Below are positions 18,155 through 27,272 of a stretch of 64,000 nucleotides of DNA, piece after piece (the first letter of the stretch is position 1; the number at the start of each line of letters is the position of its first letter). The notes under the pieces were generated by a model. The model was not told the DNA's origin. It searched no databases and was given only the letters and a program-made list of their open reading frames with translations. This DNA is from Chloroflexota bacterium (GTDB lineage Bacteria; Chloroflexota; UBA11872; VXOZ01): positions 496,001 to 560,000 of the forward strand of contig CATQHC010000009.1 in assembly GCA_958295775.1 (NCBI GenBank), read 5' to 3'. Made by a program: the position numbers and the translations under genes.

Positions 18155-21100
18155 ATGGATGTAGAAACAGACACCGCGCAATTCAGCGACCTCGCCGCCG
18201 GCATCTTGCGGCGGCACGATAACCGCGAGCAAGAGGCAAACATCACCAGCGCCGTGCACCGCTTCTTGACTGACACCGGGCTAGTCCGCCATGAAGACAT
18301 TCAGGAAGAGAACCCGCCCGCGCAAGGCTCCCGTCAGGCGGTTGATCTGCGCGCGCTCGATACCTTCATCGAATTCAAACGCCGCGTAGGTTCGAGCGGC
18401 ATCACGCCCAATCCGGACTACGTGCAGCAACTCGACGACTACCTGGCCCAGTCTGCGACCGAGGGCAGGGGCGTGCGCATGGGCATCCTGACGGACGGCA
18501 AGCACTGGCTGCTGCGTTGGCCCGGCGCGGGGGCAGTCAGGACTACGCGCCCTTACGCCTTCATTCTCGAATCAGGTGACAGCGGCGCCGATCTCTACAA
18601 GTGGCTGCGTGATGAGGCCCTCGCCGCGACGCAACAGACACAACCCGACCGCCAGAGCATCAAGGCGCGTTTCGGCCCTGACAGCCTTTTGTATCAACGT
18701 GACATCGACACGCTGCGACAACTCTACCAGTCTACCGCCAACAGCGAGACCATCGCCGTCAAGCGCCGGCTCTGGCACAACCTACTCATGGCGGCCCTGG
18801 GCGAAATCGCCCGCGGTCGGCAGCAGATGGACGATTTGTTCGTTCGTCACACCTATTTGAGCATGACCATCGGCATGGTCGTGCAGGCGTCGTTTGGCAT
18901 CGACATTGCCGAGGTTGCGGAAAGCGAACCGTCCGCCCTGCTCAACGGTCACCGCTTTCACAATGCTACGGGCTTGCACGGCATTGTAGAATCTGACTTC
19001 TTTGCCTGGCCCGCCGAGGTGGAAGGCGGGTTGTCGCTGGTCAAGACCCTGGCGCGCCGCGTGGCGCGGTTTGAGTGGAGCAATGCTCCGGCCGACGTGG
19101 GCGCGATTCTCTACGAGACCGTGATTCCGCCGGATGAGCGCCGCCAGCTTGGCGAGTACTACACGCCGGACTGGCTCGCGCGCGCAATGGTGAGTGAACT
19201 CGTGGATGATCCCCTGAACCAGCGCGTGCTCGATCCGGCCTGCGGCTCCGGCACCTTCCTTGTGGAAGCCGTCGCGCATTACCTGGAAGCGGCTCACCAC
19301 GCAAAGCTGACTCCCATAGCAGTTATAGAGAGTCTGCGGGTGGCGGTGACCGGCATCGACGTGCATCCGGTGGCCGTGCACCTGGCCCGCGCCGCCTGGA
19401 CGCTGGCGGCGCGACCGGCAATCGTAGCCGCGGCTAACGCCGGGTTTAGCGACCCAATCTCCGTGCCGGTCTACCTCGGCGACGCGCTGCAACTGCGCTT
19501 CCACACTGGCGATCTCTTTGCCCAGCACACGGTGACCATCGAGGTGGAGGATGAGGAGAACACGACCTTGATCTTCCCCACGTCTCTGGTCGCCCGCGCC
19601 GATACGTTCGATCCGCTGCTGAGCGACATAGCCGACGCCATCGAACGCGGCGCCGATCCCCACGTGGCCCTGGACGATCATGCCGTCACCGACGCCTACG
19701 AGCGCGAAACCCTAGAAAAAACTATCGCCGTCATGCAGCGTCTCCACGCCGCCGGCCGCGACCACATCTGGGCCTACTACACCCGCAACCTCGTGCGCCC
19801 GGTCGTCCTCAGTCGCGAAAAGGTGGACGTAATCATCGGCAACCCGCCGTGGCTGAACTACAACCAGACCGTGAGCACGCTGCGCACGGCCTTGGAGGAC
19901 CTCAGCAAGGACCGCTACGGCATCTGGGCCGGCGGCCGCTACGCCACGCACCAGGACGTGGCCGGCCTCTTCTTCACCCGCTGCGTTGACCTCTACCTGA
20001 AGGACGGCGGCGTCATCGGAATGGTGCTGCCCCATAGCGCGTTGCAAACGGGACAATACACCAAGTGGCGCACGGGTCTTTGGCGCTCCAAACAACGGGG
20101 CCGGGGGCGCAACCGCTCGCCCGACTTCACCTTGTCGGTGGAATTCGATTACAAGCGTGCCTGGGACTTGGAACGGCTGGAACCCAATACCTTCTTTCCC
20201 ATCCCTGCCTGCGTCGTCTTTGCGCAAAGCAGTGGCGACAGCGGCGTGGCAAACCCCCTGCGGGGAAAAGTGGAGCGGTGGCGCGGTAAAGCTGGAGCGT
20301 CCGACAACCAGCGGGAGCTTGTGCCAATAACTGACACTTCGGCGGGGAGCGTTTCTCCGTACGCCGCACATACGCGGGAAGGCGCTACGGTGGTTCCACG
20401 CTGCCTATTCTTCGTGCACGAGACCGAAAATCCCGCCATTATCCAAACTAGCCAGACCGTTACCGTGAACCCGCGACGGGGAACCTATGACAAAGAGCCG
20501 TGGAGCGACCTTGATCTCGCACCAATCACAGGCCAGACCATTGAGGAACGACACTGCTTCAAAGTCCACTTAGGTGAGACGTTGGCCCCCTATGTCACTC
20601 TCGACCCTCTGAGTGCAATTCTGCCTCTAAATCGCCGTGTGCCCCAGATACCTACCGAATCCGATGTCACGAGGGGTATCAATCTTGGCAGCTTGGAGCG
20701 ACGAATGCGTGAACGCTGGCAGACCGTTACCGGCTTGTGGGAGAAGAACAAGGCGTCCGCCAATAGGCTAAGCCTACTGGGAAGGCTAGACTATCACCGT
20801 GAACTGTCTACGCAACTGGACTGGCAGCAGAACCCGGGTAATAGACCGGTGCGTGTGGTGTACAACCAATCAGGCGCACCGACAGCGGCGTTGCTTCAAG
20901 ACAATGACGCCTTAGTTGATTACACATTGTTTTGGATCGCCTGCGTCAATGTACAGGAGGCCAATTACCTGCTGGCCATCATCAACAGCGAAACGCTGGC
21001 AACCGCAGTCAACAAGTTCACCACCGCAAACTGGGCCGGCAAGACCCGCCATTTACACAAGCACCTCTGGAAACTCCCCATCCCCGAGTTCGACCCCGCC

Positions 21101-21328
21101 GTCCCGCTGCACGCCGCCATCGCCGACGCGGGTCAAGCCGCCGCCACCGGCGCGGCCCAACAACTCGCCGCCCTCCGCGCCCAACGCTCAACATCCAGCG
21201 GCACAGCCAAACGCGGCAGCCCCCGCCCCCTCACCGTCACCATCGCCCGCCGCGAACTCCGCAAGTGGCTCCGCACCTCCCCCGAAGGCAAGACGGTAGA
21301 GGGCTTGGTGGGACGGTTACTGGGTTAG
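18155..21328 (+). CDS. Type IIG-like restriction enzyme: nuclease-adenine methylase fusion
   Basis: A 1057-residue single-chain protein. The N-terminal domain has a PD-(D/E)XK-like core (VDLRALDTFIEFKRR, Asp64, Glu73, Lys75). A helical linker leads to an N6-adenine methylase core with VLDPACGSGTF near residue 357 and catalytic NPPW near 563. The C-terminal 350 residues look like a target-recognition region. This order fits Type IIG or Eco57I-like enzymes that cut and methylate in one polypeptide and need no separate specificity subunit. The ATG at 18155 is favoured over a TTG at 18128. It is followed 108 bases later by vsr in the same direction. A methylase of a BREX- or other multi-gene system is an alternative, but no partners of those systems are present. 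Confidence 0.83.
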   Translation: MDVETDTAQFSDLAAGILRRHDNREQEANITSAVHRFLTDTGLVRHEDIQEENPPAQGSRQAVDLRALDTFIEFKRRVGSSGITPNPDYVQQLDDYLAQSATEGRGVRMGILTDGKHWLLRWPGAGAVRTTRPYAFILESGDSGADLYKWLRDEALAATQQTQPDRQSIKARFGPDSLLYQRDIDTLRQLYQSTANSETIAVKRRLWHNLLMAALGEIARGRQQMDDLFVRHTYLSMTIGMVVQASFGIDIAEVAESEPSALLNGHRFHNATGLHGIVESDFFAWPAEVEGGLSLVKTLARRVARFEWSNAPADVGAILYETVIPPDERRQLGEYYTPDWLARAMVSELVDDPLNQRVLDPACGSGTFLVEAVAHYLEAAHHAKLTPIAVIESLRVAVTGIDVHPVAVHLARAAWTLAARPAIVAAANAGFSDPISVPVYLGDALQLRFHTGDLFAQHTVTIEVEDEENTTLIFPTSLVARADTFDPLLSDIADAIERGADPHVALDDHAVTDAYERETLEKTIAVMQRLHAAGRDHIWAYYTRNLVRPVVLSREKVDVIIGNPPWLNYNQTVSTLRTALEDLSKDRYGIWAGGRYATHQDVAGLFFTRCVDLYLKDGGVIGMVLPHSALQTGQYTKWRTGLWRSKQRGRGRNRSPDFTLSVEFDYKRAWDLERLEPNTFFPIPACVVFAQSSGDSGVANPLRGKVERWRGKAGASDNQRELVPITDTSAGSVSPYAAHTREGATVVPRCLFFVHETENPAIIQTSQTVTVNPRRGTYDKEPWSDLDLAPITGQTIEERHCFKVHLGETLAPYVTLDPLSAILPLNRRVPQIPTESDVTRGINLGSLERRMRERWQTVTGLWEKNKASANRLSLLGRLDYHRELSTQLDWQQNPGNRPVRVVYNQSGAPTAALLQDNDALVDYTLFWIACVNVQEANYLLAIINSETLATAVNKFTTANWAGKTRHLHKHLWKLPIPEFDPAVPLHAAIADAGQAAATGAAQQLAALRAQRSTSSGTAKRGSPRPLTVTIARRELRKWLRTSPEGKTVEGLVGRLLG

Positions 21329-21436
21329 TGCTATCTGTAACGCTCAATGTGAGAGTGAAAGCGGAACAACTGGCAAAACTATCGCAGTCGCAGTACATTT
21401 CTTGGTGGGCAATCAGTCAATCGCAGTGGGCGGCGA

Positions 21437-21877
21437 ATGATGAATCTTCCCTATCCAGAACCTACGAGTGCTACCGCGACGAAGAAGATGCGTTCCAATC
21501 GTCGGGTAGACACGAAGCCGGAAGTCGCGCTCAGGTCGTTGCTGCACCGCAGAGGGCTGCGCTTCAGGAAAGACTACGCCATTCGCTTGCCGAACGGCAA
21601 GACGGTACATCCGGACATCGCATTCACACGGAAGAAGATCGCTATATTCGTCGACGGCTGCTTCTGGCACTCATGCCCAGAGCACGGCACGACGCCAAAG
21701 ACCAACCAAAACTACTGGATTCCAAAGCTGCAACAGAACGTCGAAAGGGACAGGAACACCGACGAGGGCTTGAGAGCCAACGGCTGGCAGGTCATACGTA
21801 TCTGGGAGCACGTTAGTCTGGATGAAGCGGAGAGACGCATCCTGAACTGTCTTGAGTCCGAGTCCACTCTTGACTAG
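21437..21877 (+). CDS. vsr: Very short patch repair endonuclease (Vsr-like)
   Basis: The 146-residue protein has the Vsr layout: RVDTKPEVALRSLLHRRGLR, HPDIAF with the catalytic Asp, VDGCFWHSCPEHG with zinc-type Cys/His residues, NYWIPKLQQNVERD and VIRIWEHV. Vsr nicks 5' of the T in T:G mismatches that arise when 5-methylcytosine deaminates, so it usually accompanies a cytosine-5 methylase. One lies on the opposite strand at 23879-24955. Its last codons overlap the stop of the GHKL gene by 4 bases, tail to tail. The ribosome-binding site is weak, so it may rely on read-through from the upstream nuclease-methylase gene. Confidence 0.93.
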   Translation: MMNLPYPEPTSATATKKMRSNRRVDTKPEVALRSLLHRRGLRFRKDYAIRLPNGKTVHPDIAFTRKKIAIFVDGCFWHSCPEHGTTPKTNQNYWIPKLQQNVERDRNTDEGLRANGWQVIRIWEHVSLDEAERRILNCLESESTLD

Positions 21878-23886
21878 CCGGGTTGTGGGCTCATTGCGTG
21901 GAAGTCTTCAGCCTCTATGCTAGTGATGAGGCGGTACACTCTTCCGGCATCCTGCTCCCGGTCCACATATTCCTGATATGCTTCTAGCGCGTTCTCAATG
22001 AGTTCATCGTACATGACGACTCGAGCGTACGATCCAGCGAGGGTGTCTCTGGACACCTTTCTTCCATCGGGGGCGCTCCAGTCCTGCAGCGGCTTACCAA
22101 CCACACAGATTATCTCTAAAGATTCATCTGTTTTTCCAAGCGATTCTAGAACCTTGGAAACTGCAGTACGATACCCATTTATTTGATCGACGAGTTCGCC
22201 AGTTCGGAGCAATCGTGATGCTCTTTTGAGTTCGATTATGACATGCTTCTTACCGGTAGTTGTATAGCGAATGTCAATTCGCGAAAGCTTCTCCTTATCT
22301 GTGAGGCTCCCGTCCGGCCCGCGCAAAACTGTATTGATTCTGGTTTCCATATGCGGGGTATGGCTTGCCCGCTCCCATGATGGGTCCAACAACCACAGGT
22401 GCTTATAAAGATGCTCTGTCAATGCTCTTTCTTTAGCATCGTCATCAACAAGACTGGTTAGCTTACGTATAACTCCGAGGCGGTCTTTCGCAATCTGATA
22501 ATACGCACTCGCCTCAAGGTCGTCCAACTGCAAAAAGACCTCATTGAGCGCCCCAAGATTCTCCGCTGACACTTCATCAAGCCGATGCAATAGGTTGCGA
22601 AGCTTTAGACTCTCGAATGCCAATATACCGCTGACGAGCAGTTGTCGCTTTTGGCTAGCGTCATCAATCAGCAGTTGGTTAATCTTTCCAAAGAGCCTCT
22701 CTGCGGCCCTCTTGTGATCAGGACTGAGACTTCTATACCACTCTTCAATCTGTGGAATAGAAACTGCAACGTCCCGTCCCCGCTTGTTTCTCAGATCAGT
22801 CCACTTGTTCGCTATGACTCTCAGTTCGGCTTGGAGTTTCACCTTTAAAGCTTGGTACCTTGGATCTTCCTCTATGATTCGCTGTCTGCTAGTGGTAGCA
22901 ATATCATCTGCATGGTCTTGGTCTAGGAAGTCCGCGTGGATTTCTCCGAACACGTACTTAGTATAGAGTCCACCGTCGCTAAACTCCTCCAGCACATCTT
23001 CCTGGGCCAACTTGCCTCGAACCATCAAGACAATCTTGTTTATGCTCTCGCCTGTATCCGAGTCTTTCAGTTGCCCAGCCTTTTCAACTGTTCCAATCCA
23101 TCCTCCAATTTCCCAAGCTTTGGCGTCCCCTTCGACTTCTACAGGGCGTGCCTCACACTCAACTACGTTTCGGGCAACAGAACGACAGTCTTCACCACGT
23201 TCGCCAAATTTCAACATATACTGAATCTTGCTGTAGTAATCACGATCTTCGATTCCTATGAAAGAGCCATCAAGTTTGATCTGAAAGCTGTGCGTTTCGC
23301 CAATGATGCTAAACCTGCGAGCAAGCCGTCGTCTTAAGGCGGCGCTAGACAGATTGAGGCGCCGCTTCATGTTGGTGAGGGTTATCTTAGTGCCCCTGCT
23401 GTGCAGAACTTCCTTTGGGTCGATTGGCTCCGGGCTGTAGTCACCCTCTCCGCCATCCTCTATGGCCCCTTCTATCTTTTCAAGGTTCATTCTGAAGCCG
23501 TGGCGCTCATCTCCTTTCACGCTGTGGACTTCGACGGTCTTGGCAATTGAAAAGAGAGACAGCTTGCCAATGCCCTTTCGACCCATCGCCGGTCTATCGA
23601 ATCTAGGGGTTCTGGCTCCATTAGGTTGATTTCGGCGCTCGTATCCAACACTGAGATATCTTTCGTTTGTGTCGTTCACGCTCATGCCATGACCGTCATC
23701 TTGAATGGTAATCATGTCGCCCTGCGCGTCTATCTCTATGGTTACATGCTCGGCGTCAGCGTCCCAAGCGTTGGCGACCACTTCTGAAAGGACTGCGGGT
23801 ACGTTGCTGTAAAGCCCTAGTCCCAAGTGCTTTAGGACGTTCAGGCTCAACGTCATCCTATACTTGTGCTCGCTGTCGTCAGTCAT
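21874..23886 (-). CDS. GHKL (MutL/MORC-like) ATPase with a C-terminal PD-(D/E)XK-like nuclease domain
   Basis: The 670-residue protein opens with a GHKL ATPase domain. The N box has Glu35, Asn39 and Asp42 (SEVVANAWDAD), the G1 motif is Asp64-Gly-His-Gly (DDGHGMS), and G2 is GRKGIGKLSLF at about 102-112. Residues about 190-360 resemble the transducer part. A helical region follows (about 375-515). Near the end is SRIDIRY, then HVIIELKRASR: Asp538, Glu552 and Lys554 make a D-x13-E-x-K pattern of PD-(D/E)XK nucleases. MutL/MORC-type ATPases beside DNA methylases in restriction systems are described in the literature. The gene overlaps the methylase gene upstream by 8 bases, so the two are translated together. 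It is AT-richer than its surroundings. A likely restriction effector; the nuclease call is by motif only. Confidence 0.8.
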   Translation of the reverse strand: MTDDSEHKYRMTLSLNVLKHLGLGLYSNVPAVLSEVVANAWDADAEHVTIEIDAQGDMITIQDDGHGMSVNDTNERYLSVGYERRNQPNGARTPRFDRPAMGRKGIGKLSLFSIAKTVEVHSVKGDERHGFRMNLEKIEGAIEDGGEGDYSPEPIDPKEVLHSRGTKITLTNMKRRLNLSSAALRRRLARRFSIIGETHSFQIKLDGSFIGIEDRDYYSKIQYMLKFGERGEDCRSVARNVVECEARPVEVEGDAKAWEIGGWIGTVEKAGQLKDSDTGESINKIVLMVRGKLAQEDVLEEFSDGGLYTKYVFGEIHADFLDQDHADDIATTSRQRIIEEDPRYQALKVKLQAELRVIANKWTDLRNKRGRDVAVSIPQIEEWYRSLSPDHKRAAERLFGKINQLLIDDASQKRQLLVSGILAFESLKLRNLLHRLDEVSAENLGALNEVFLQLDDLEASAYYQIAKDRLGVIRKLTSLVDDDAKERALTEHLYKHLWLLDPSWERASHTPHMETRINTVLRGPDGSLTDKEKLSRIDIRYTTTGKKHVIIELKRASRLLRTGELVDQINGYRTAVSKVLESLGKTDESLEIICVVGKPLQDWSAPDGRKVSRDTLAGSYARVVMYDELIENALEAYQEYVDREQDAGRVYRLITSIEAEDFHAMSPQPG

Positions 23887-24955
23887 GAAATCTCTCTATG
23901 TGAGTGACTATGGATTTGCCGATTGCTTCGCCGAGCTTCACGGGTACTGCATTGCCGATCAACCGAGCGGCTGAGGAGATATGAATGGTTCCTCTGTCTG
24001 GGGCGAATGAGTAGCCCTTGGGAAATGTTTGCAGCAGGGCGCCTTCCCGCAATGAGATGGCTCTATCCTGTACTGGGTGGCCGAACCGGCCGTTGCCGTA
24101 GCCATGAAACTGGGTGGTGATGGTTGGGCCAAGCTGGTCCCATTCCATGCGGCCGTAGACGCTGGGATACGTCTTGCCGGACTGCTTGACGTGGCAGTCG
24201 GCGCGGAGATCTTCATCCCAATCACGCCAGGTTCCACCGGGCTTGGATTGCTGGATGCGCGCCAGGTTCTGCGCAGACAGAGCGCTTGATCTATGCAACG
24301 GGTCTGACGGGGAGGCTCGTCCTGCTTCGATAGGCGGCAGGTGCTGGATCGAGTTTCTGACGGTCGCAAAGTCGCTTTCAGTGTGGGTAGGCAGGATCAT
24401 CTGGATAGGGCCGAGTCTAGAGGCCAGCAGCACCAAGCGCCTCCTGGATTGTGGAACGCCATATTCGGCACAGCGAACTATAGCGTAGTCATAGTAATAG
24501 CCTGCTTGGCGCAGGGCACCTTGGAATTCATCGAAGACGGCATATCCTCGCAAGCGTGGGACATTCTCCATCGTGACGATCTCGGGCCGCAGCGCGGTAA
24601 CCATTTCGCCAAACTTGGGCAGCAATTGCCACTGAGCATTGTGTCGAGGACTCTCATTGGAGTAGGAAGAAAACGGCTGGCAGGGAGCGCAGCCTGCGAG
24701 AATCCTGACACTATTCGCCGGAAATAGCGACTCCAAGAACTGCGGCGATAATTCAGCGACATCCTTCTCACAGAATTCAGCTTCGACATTCGCTTGGAAG
24801 GGGTGTCTACAAGCAGGATCGATGTCGATCCCGGCGCTGATCGCGATGCCAGCGCGCTTCATGCCGTAGGAAAGTCCACCGGCGCCACAGAAGAGATCGA
24901 CGGCAATCGGCTGAGAAGTGGGTCTAGAATTGTCTATGGAATCGTCGAGCCGCAT
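23879..24955 (-). CDS. DNA cytosine-5 methyltransferase
   Basis: A 358-residue C5-cytosine methylase: SAM motif I DLFCGAGGLSYG (from residue 20), catalytic Cys92 in PCQPFSSYS, ENV at 130-132, QSRRRLVLLASR (motif VIII), a target-recognition region around 240-290, and the end motif IGNAVPVKLGEAIGK. It methylates a specific DNA sequence; the target cannot be read off. It is the first gene of a two-gene leftward operon, overlapping the GHKL ATPase start by 8 bases. Together with Vsr it makes a methylase, repair and probable restriction cassette. The ATG at 24955 has only a weak ribosome-binding site. Confidence 0.95.
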   Translation of the reverse strand: MRLDDSIDNSRPTSQPIAVDLFCGAGGLSYGMKRAGIAISAGIDIDPACRHPFQANVEAEFCEKDVAELSPQFLESLFPANSVRILAGCAPCQPFSSYSNESPRHNAQWQLLPKFGEMVTALRPEIVTMENVPRLRGYAVFDEFQGALRQAGYYYDYAIVRCAEYGVPQSRRRLVLLASRLGPIQMILPTHTESDFATVRNSIQHLPPIEAGRASPSDPLHRSSALSAQNLARIQQSKPGGTWRDWDEDLRADCHVKQSGKTYPSVYGRMEWDQLGPTITTQFHGYGNGRFGHPVQDRAISLREGALLQTFPKGYSFAPDRGTIHISSAARLIGNAVPVKLGEAIGKSIVTHIERFHD

Positions 24956-25027
24956 GTCTCTGCCGCCAGCTACTAATTGCGGTTCTGAAACTGCTTCACC
25001 CCTATCAACTCTATTCTAGTCTCGCCT

Positions 25028-25807
25028 CTAGAGTTGCGGGATGCAGACCTTACCGTCGCGGGCTACCGGCAGGCCGGCGTAGGCGCAACGGTTGCCCCAT
25101 TGGTCGATGGCTGCTTTGGACTTGTACTCGTTGATGACCTTGTGGCGGGACGTGTTGCTGTAATTGTTGCCGGCGGTGTGCAGCACCATCACGTGGATGA
25201 AAAGCACGTCGCCGGGCTTGGCAAGCATCGGCACCGGATCGTATTCTGCCACGTTCTCGTCGGCTACGGTGCGGCCGTCCTGGGTCTCCCACTCGCCCAT
25301 CAAGTGGCTACCGGGCAGCACGGTGGTGGAACCCTGATCGACGTCGTTGGCGTCCAGATAGATAATCGCCGCCGCCAAGTCGGACGTGCTGTGGCGCTCG
25401 TAGGGCCAGTCCTGGTGCCAGCCCTGGGTGTTCGTGAAGCCCGGCGGATTGTTGCGCACCTTGCCGTTGTGAAAGTCGATGTCCGGGCCGAAGAGGTCGA
25501 TGAAGACGTTCACGATGCGGGGATCGGTGACGTTGTTGAACCAGTAATCGCTCGCCAGCGGCTGGTCCATGATGCCCTGTACGTTCTTGGGGTTATAGGG
25601 GTCGATGGGATACCCCTCCACCTGCGCCATGAAGTTGTATTTCAAGGCTTCGGGGCGTCCGTCGGTATTCGAAATGAGGTCGTGGAACTCCGCCCGCATG
25701 ACCTCCATCTCAGCGGCGTCGTACATGCCCTCCATCACCAGATAGCCGTTGTCAGCAAAGAATTGCTTCTGCTCCGGCGCCAAAGTCACCAACTGCGCGG
25801 TCGCCAT
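25028..25807 (-). CDS. Phytanoyl-CoA dioxygenase (PhyH) family protein
   Basis: A 259-residue non-haem iron, 2-oxoglutarate-dependent oxygenase. The iron-binding facial triad is visible: His and Asp of GWHQDWPYERH and the distal His of MVLHTAGNN, followed by the co-substrate Arg of SRHKVINEY. PhyH family members hydroxylate diverse small molecules, not only phytanoyl-CoA, and the substrate here is unknown. The gene heads a leftward stretch of sugar-type enzymes (two Gfo/Idh/MocA genes upstream), which suggests catabolism of an unusual carbon source. The start ATG is preceded by AAGGAG about 8 bases upstream. Confidence 0.9.
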   Translation of the reverse strand: MATAQLVTLAPEQKQFFADNGYLVMEGMYDAAEMEVMRAEFHDLISNTDGRPEALKYNFMAQVEGYPIDPYNPKNVQGIMDQPLASDYWFNNVTDPRIVNVFIDLFGPDIDFHNGKVRNNPPGFTNTQGWHQDWPYERHSTSDLAAAIIYLDANDVDQGSTTVLPGSHLMGEWETQDGRTVADENVAEYDPVPMLAKPGDVLFIHVMVLHTAGNNYSNTSRHKVINEYKSKAAIDQWGNRCAYAGLPVARDGKVCIPQL

Positions 25808-25888
25808 TGAATTCGCTCCTTCTCAAGCCTCGCACTATTCCACTAAAGGACAACCTTATCTCCGGTGATTATACAATCTTTCCGGTCA

Positions 25889-25920
25889 AACAGGCGCAGG
25901 TTGCAAACCTGCGCTACCAG
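25889..25920. repeat. Dispersed palindrome, family C (GCGCAGGTTGCAAACCTGCGC)
   Basis: The inverted repeat CGCAGGTTGCAAACCTGCG followed by CTACC occurs here and at 56131-56160. It lies upstream of the PhyH gene, next to a TATAAT-like element at 25868-25873 (minus strand), so it may have inserted into that promoter. Confidence 0.78.
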
Positions 25921-25977
25921 AGCCATTGCCTTGCAGCATCTCCCAAGCCTAATACCCTAGGACGAAATAGCGAAGCC

Positions 25978-26003
25978 GTAGCGCGGGGGGCTTGTCCCCC
26001 GCT
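25978..26003. repeat. Dispersed palindrome, family B
   Basis: GTAGCGCGGGGGGCTTGTCC and its complement arm form a hairpin between PhyH and the first Gfo/Idh gene; same family as 18011-18033 and 37859-37885. Confidence 0.78.
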
Positions 26004-26105
26004 CTTTGATCGACACCAAACCGGCGCGGCCAGAGCCTGCGGAAGCCTCTCAGGATAAGACATGCTTACATTCACCGGAAAGACTAATTCAATGTCTCGT
26101 AGCGC

Positions 26106-27146
26106 TTACTGCTCCACCAAGACACGGCCGCCGCCGTGGGAGCTTTCATACACCGCCTCGCCGAACGTGAGCGACTTGTAGCTATCCCAGAGGTCGGGGC
26201 CGCTGGTTTCCAGGCCTAGGCAGCGCCGCGCGAAGTGGCGCACCTCGCCGGTGTAGCCGTAGTTCATCTGGCTGCGCCCTAGACCGGTCCAGGAGGGGTC
26301 GAGCGTGTAGTTATAGCGGCCGAAGCCCGGCGCTTCTTGCGTCCACTCCTCGCGGGGCTGGTACGTGACCTTCATCATGTCTTCGCACACTACGTGATTT
26401 TCAAACCCAATCAGCTCCAGCGTCTCGATGATGTCGCGGAAAGCTACCTTAGAATCGAGCGTATTAATGTCCATCTGGCCGACCGTGCCGTTCACAAACT
26501 CCAGATTGATGAGATACGAAAAATTCTGCGGTCCCACCTCGTAGTAGAGGGCGTTCACGGCGCGCACGTCCCCGCCAAAGAAGCGCACCAAGTCGAAGAT
26601 GTGCACGCACTGGCCGATGAGGAACGCCCGCTTGGCAGAGTCGATGCCCCATATCTGCGGGTACTTGCCCTGCCCGAACTTGACCTTGAGCACGTGCAGC
26701 CCGCCAAACTCCGGCCGCGCCACAATCTCCTTGGCGATGGTGTACACGTCGGCGAAACGCTTCATGAAGCCCACCTGGCCCCACGTGTTATTTGCCTCTG
26801 CGAGTTCGGCCAGTTCCTTGGCCTCCGCCGAGGTATTGGCCGACGGCTTTTCGGTGTATACCGGCAGACCGCGGTTAAGCACCACCGGCGCCAGCTTGTA
26901 TTGCTGAGGCGCCGGGCCGATGGTAAAGACACCGTCCAGCTCTTCGGTATCGAGCATCTTCTCCATGTCGGTGTAGACGCGCCGCGCGCCAAAATTGCGG
27001 GCATTGCGCTGCGCTTTCTCCTCGTCGAGGTCGCACACAGCGACAAGATCGATCTCAGGAATGAGTTGAATCTGCGGAAAGATCGAGGCGGTGGCAAACG
27101 AACCACAACCGATAAAGGCTAGTCTGGCCCGACGCTCAGTACTCAT
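26106..27146 (-). CDS. Gfo/Idh/MocA family oxidoreductase, tandem copy 1
   Basis: A 346-residue NAD(P)-dependent dehydrogenase. Rossmann motif FIGCGSFATASIFPQ is near the start, VAVCDLDE is at the end of strand two, the EKPSANT motif carries the family's lysine, and GQCVHIFDLVRFFGG is the conserved His region of the C-terminal domain. Such enzymes oxidise sugars, inositols or their derivatives; the substrate is unknown. It is about 88% identical by eye to the next gene (27475-28515), so the pair is a recent tandem duplication. The ATG at 27146 has AAGGAG 11 bases upstream; a GTG four codons earlier overlaps that site and is rejected. A promoter sits about 100 bases upstream. Confidence 0.93.
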   Translation of the reverse strand: MSTERRARLAFIGCGSFATASIFPQIQLIPEIDLVAVCDLDEEKAQRNARNFGARRVYTDMEKMLDTEELDGVFTIGPAPQQYKLAPVVLNRGLPVYTEKPSANTSAEAKELAELAEANNTWGQVGFMKRFADVYTIAKEIVARPEFGGLHVLKVKFGQGKYPQIWGIDSAKRAFLIGQCVHIFDLVRFFGGDVRAVNALYYEVGPQNFSYLINLEFVNGTVGQMDINTLDSKVAFRDIIETLELIGFENHVVCEDMMKVTYQPREEWTQEAPGFGRYNYTLDPSWTGLGRSQMNYGYTGEVRHFARRCLGLETSGPDLWDSYKSLTFGEAVYESSHGGGRVLVEQ

Positions 27147-27243
27147 GGGACAATTCACTCCTTGCGATGGGGGACACGGTGCAAGCGCACTAGTGGGAAG
27201 TTTTCGAGGGCTGCCTCATTGCACCGTCAAGAGTATTACGGCA

Positions 27244-27272
27244 ATTATATTCTCAGGACGCGAGCGCATCAA
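27244..27272 (-). promoter_or_regulatory. Promoter of Gfo/Idh copy 1 (TTGATG-17-TATAAT)
   Basis: On the minus strand, TTGATG (27272-27267), 17 bases, then a perfect TATAAT (27249-27244). The same elements and spacing are kept upstream of copy 2, so the promoter was duplicated with the gene and has been held while the spacer diverged. Confidence 0.78.

Noticed and set aside
18155-21328. BREX or DISARM system methylase
   Set aside because: None of the other required genes of those systems is in the island, and the N-terminal nuclease-like domain fits a single-chain Type IIG enzyme better.
20932-21816. 294-codon frame overlapping the nuclease-methylase end and vsr
   Set aside because: Arg/Pro-rich frame-shifted reading of two recognised genes.
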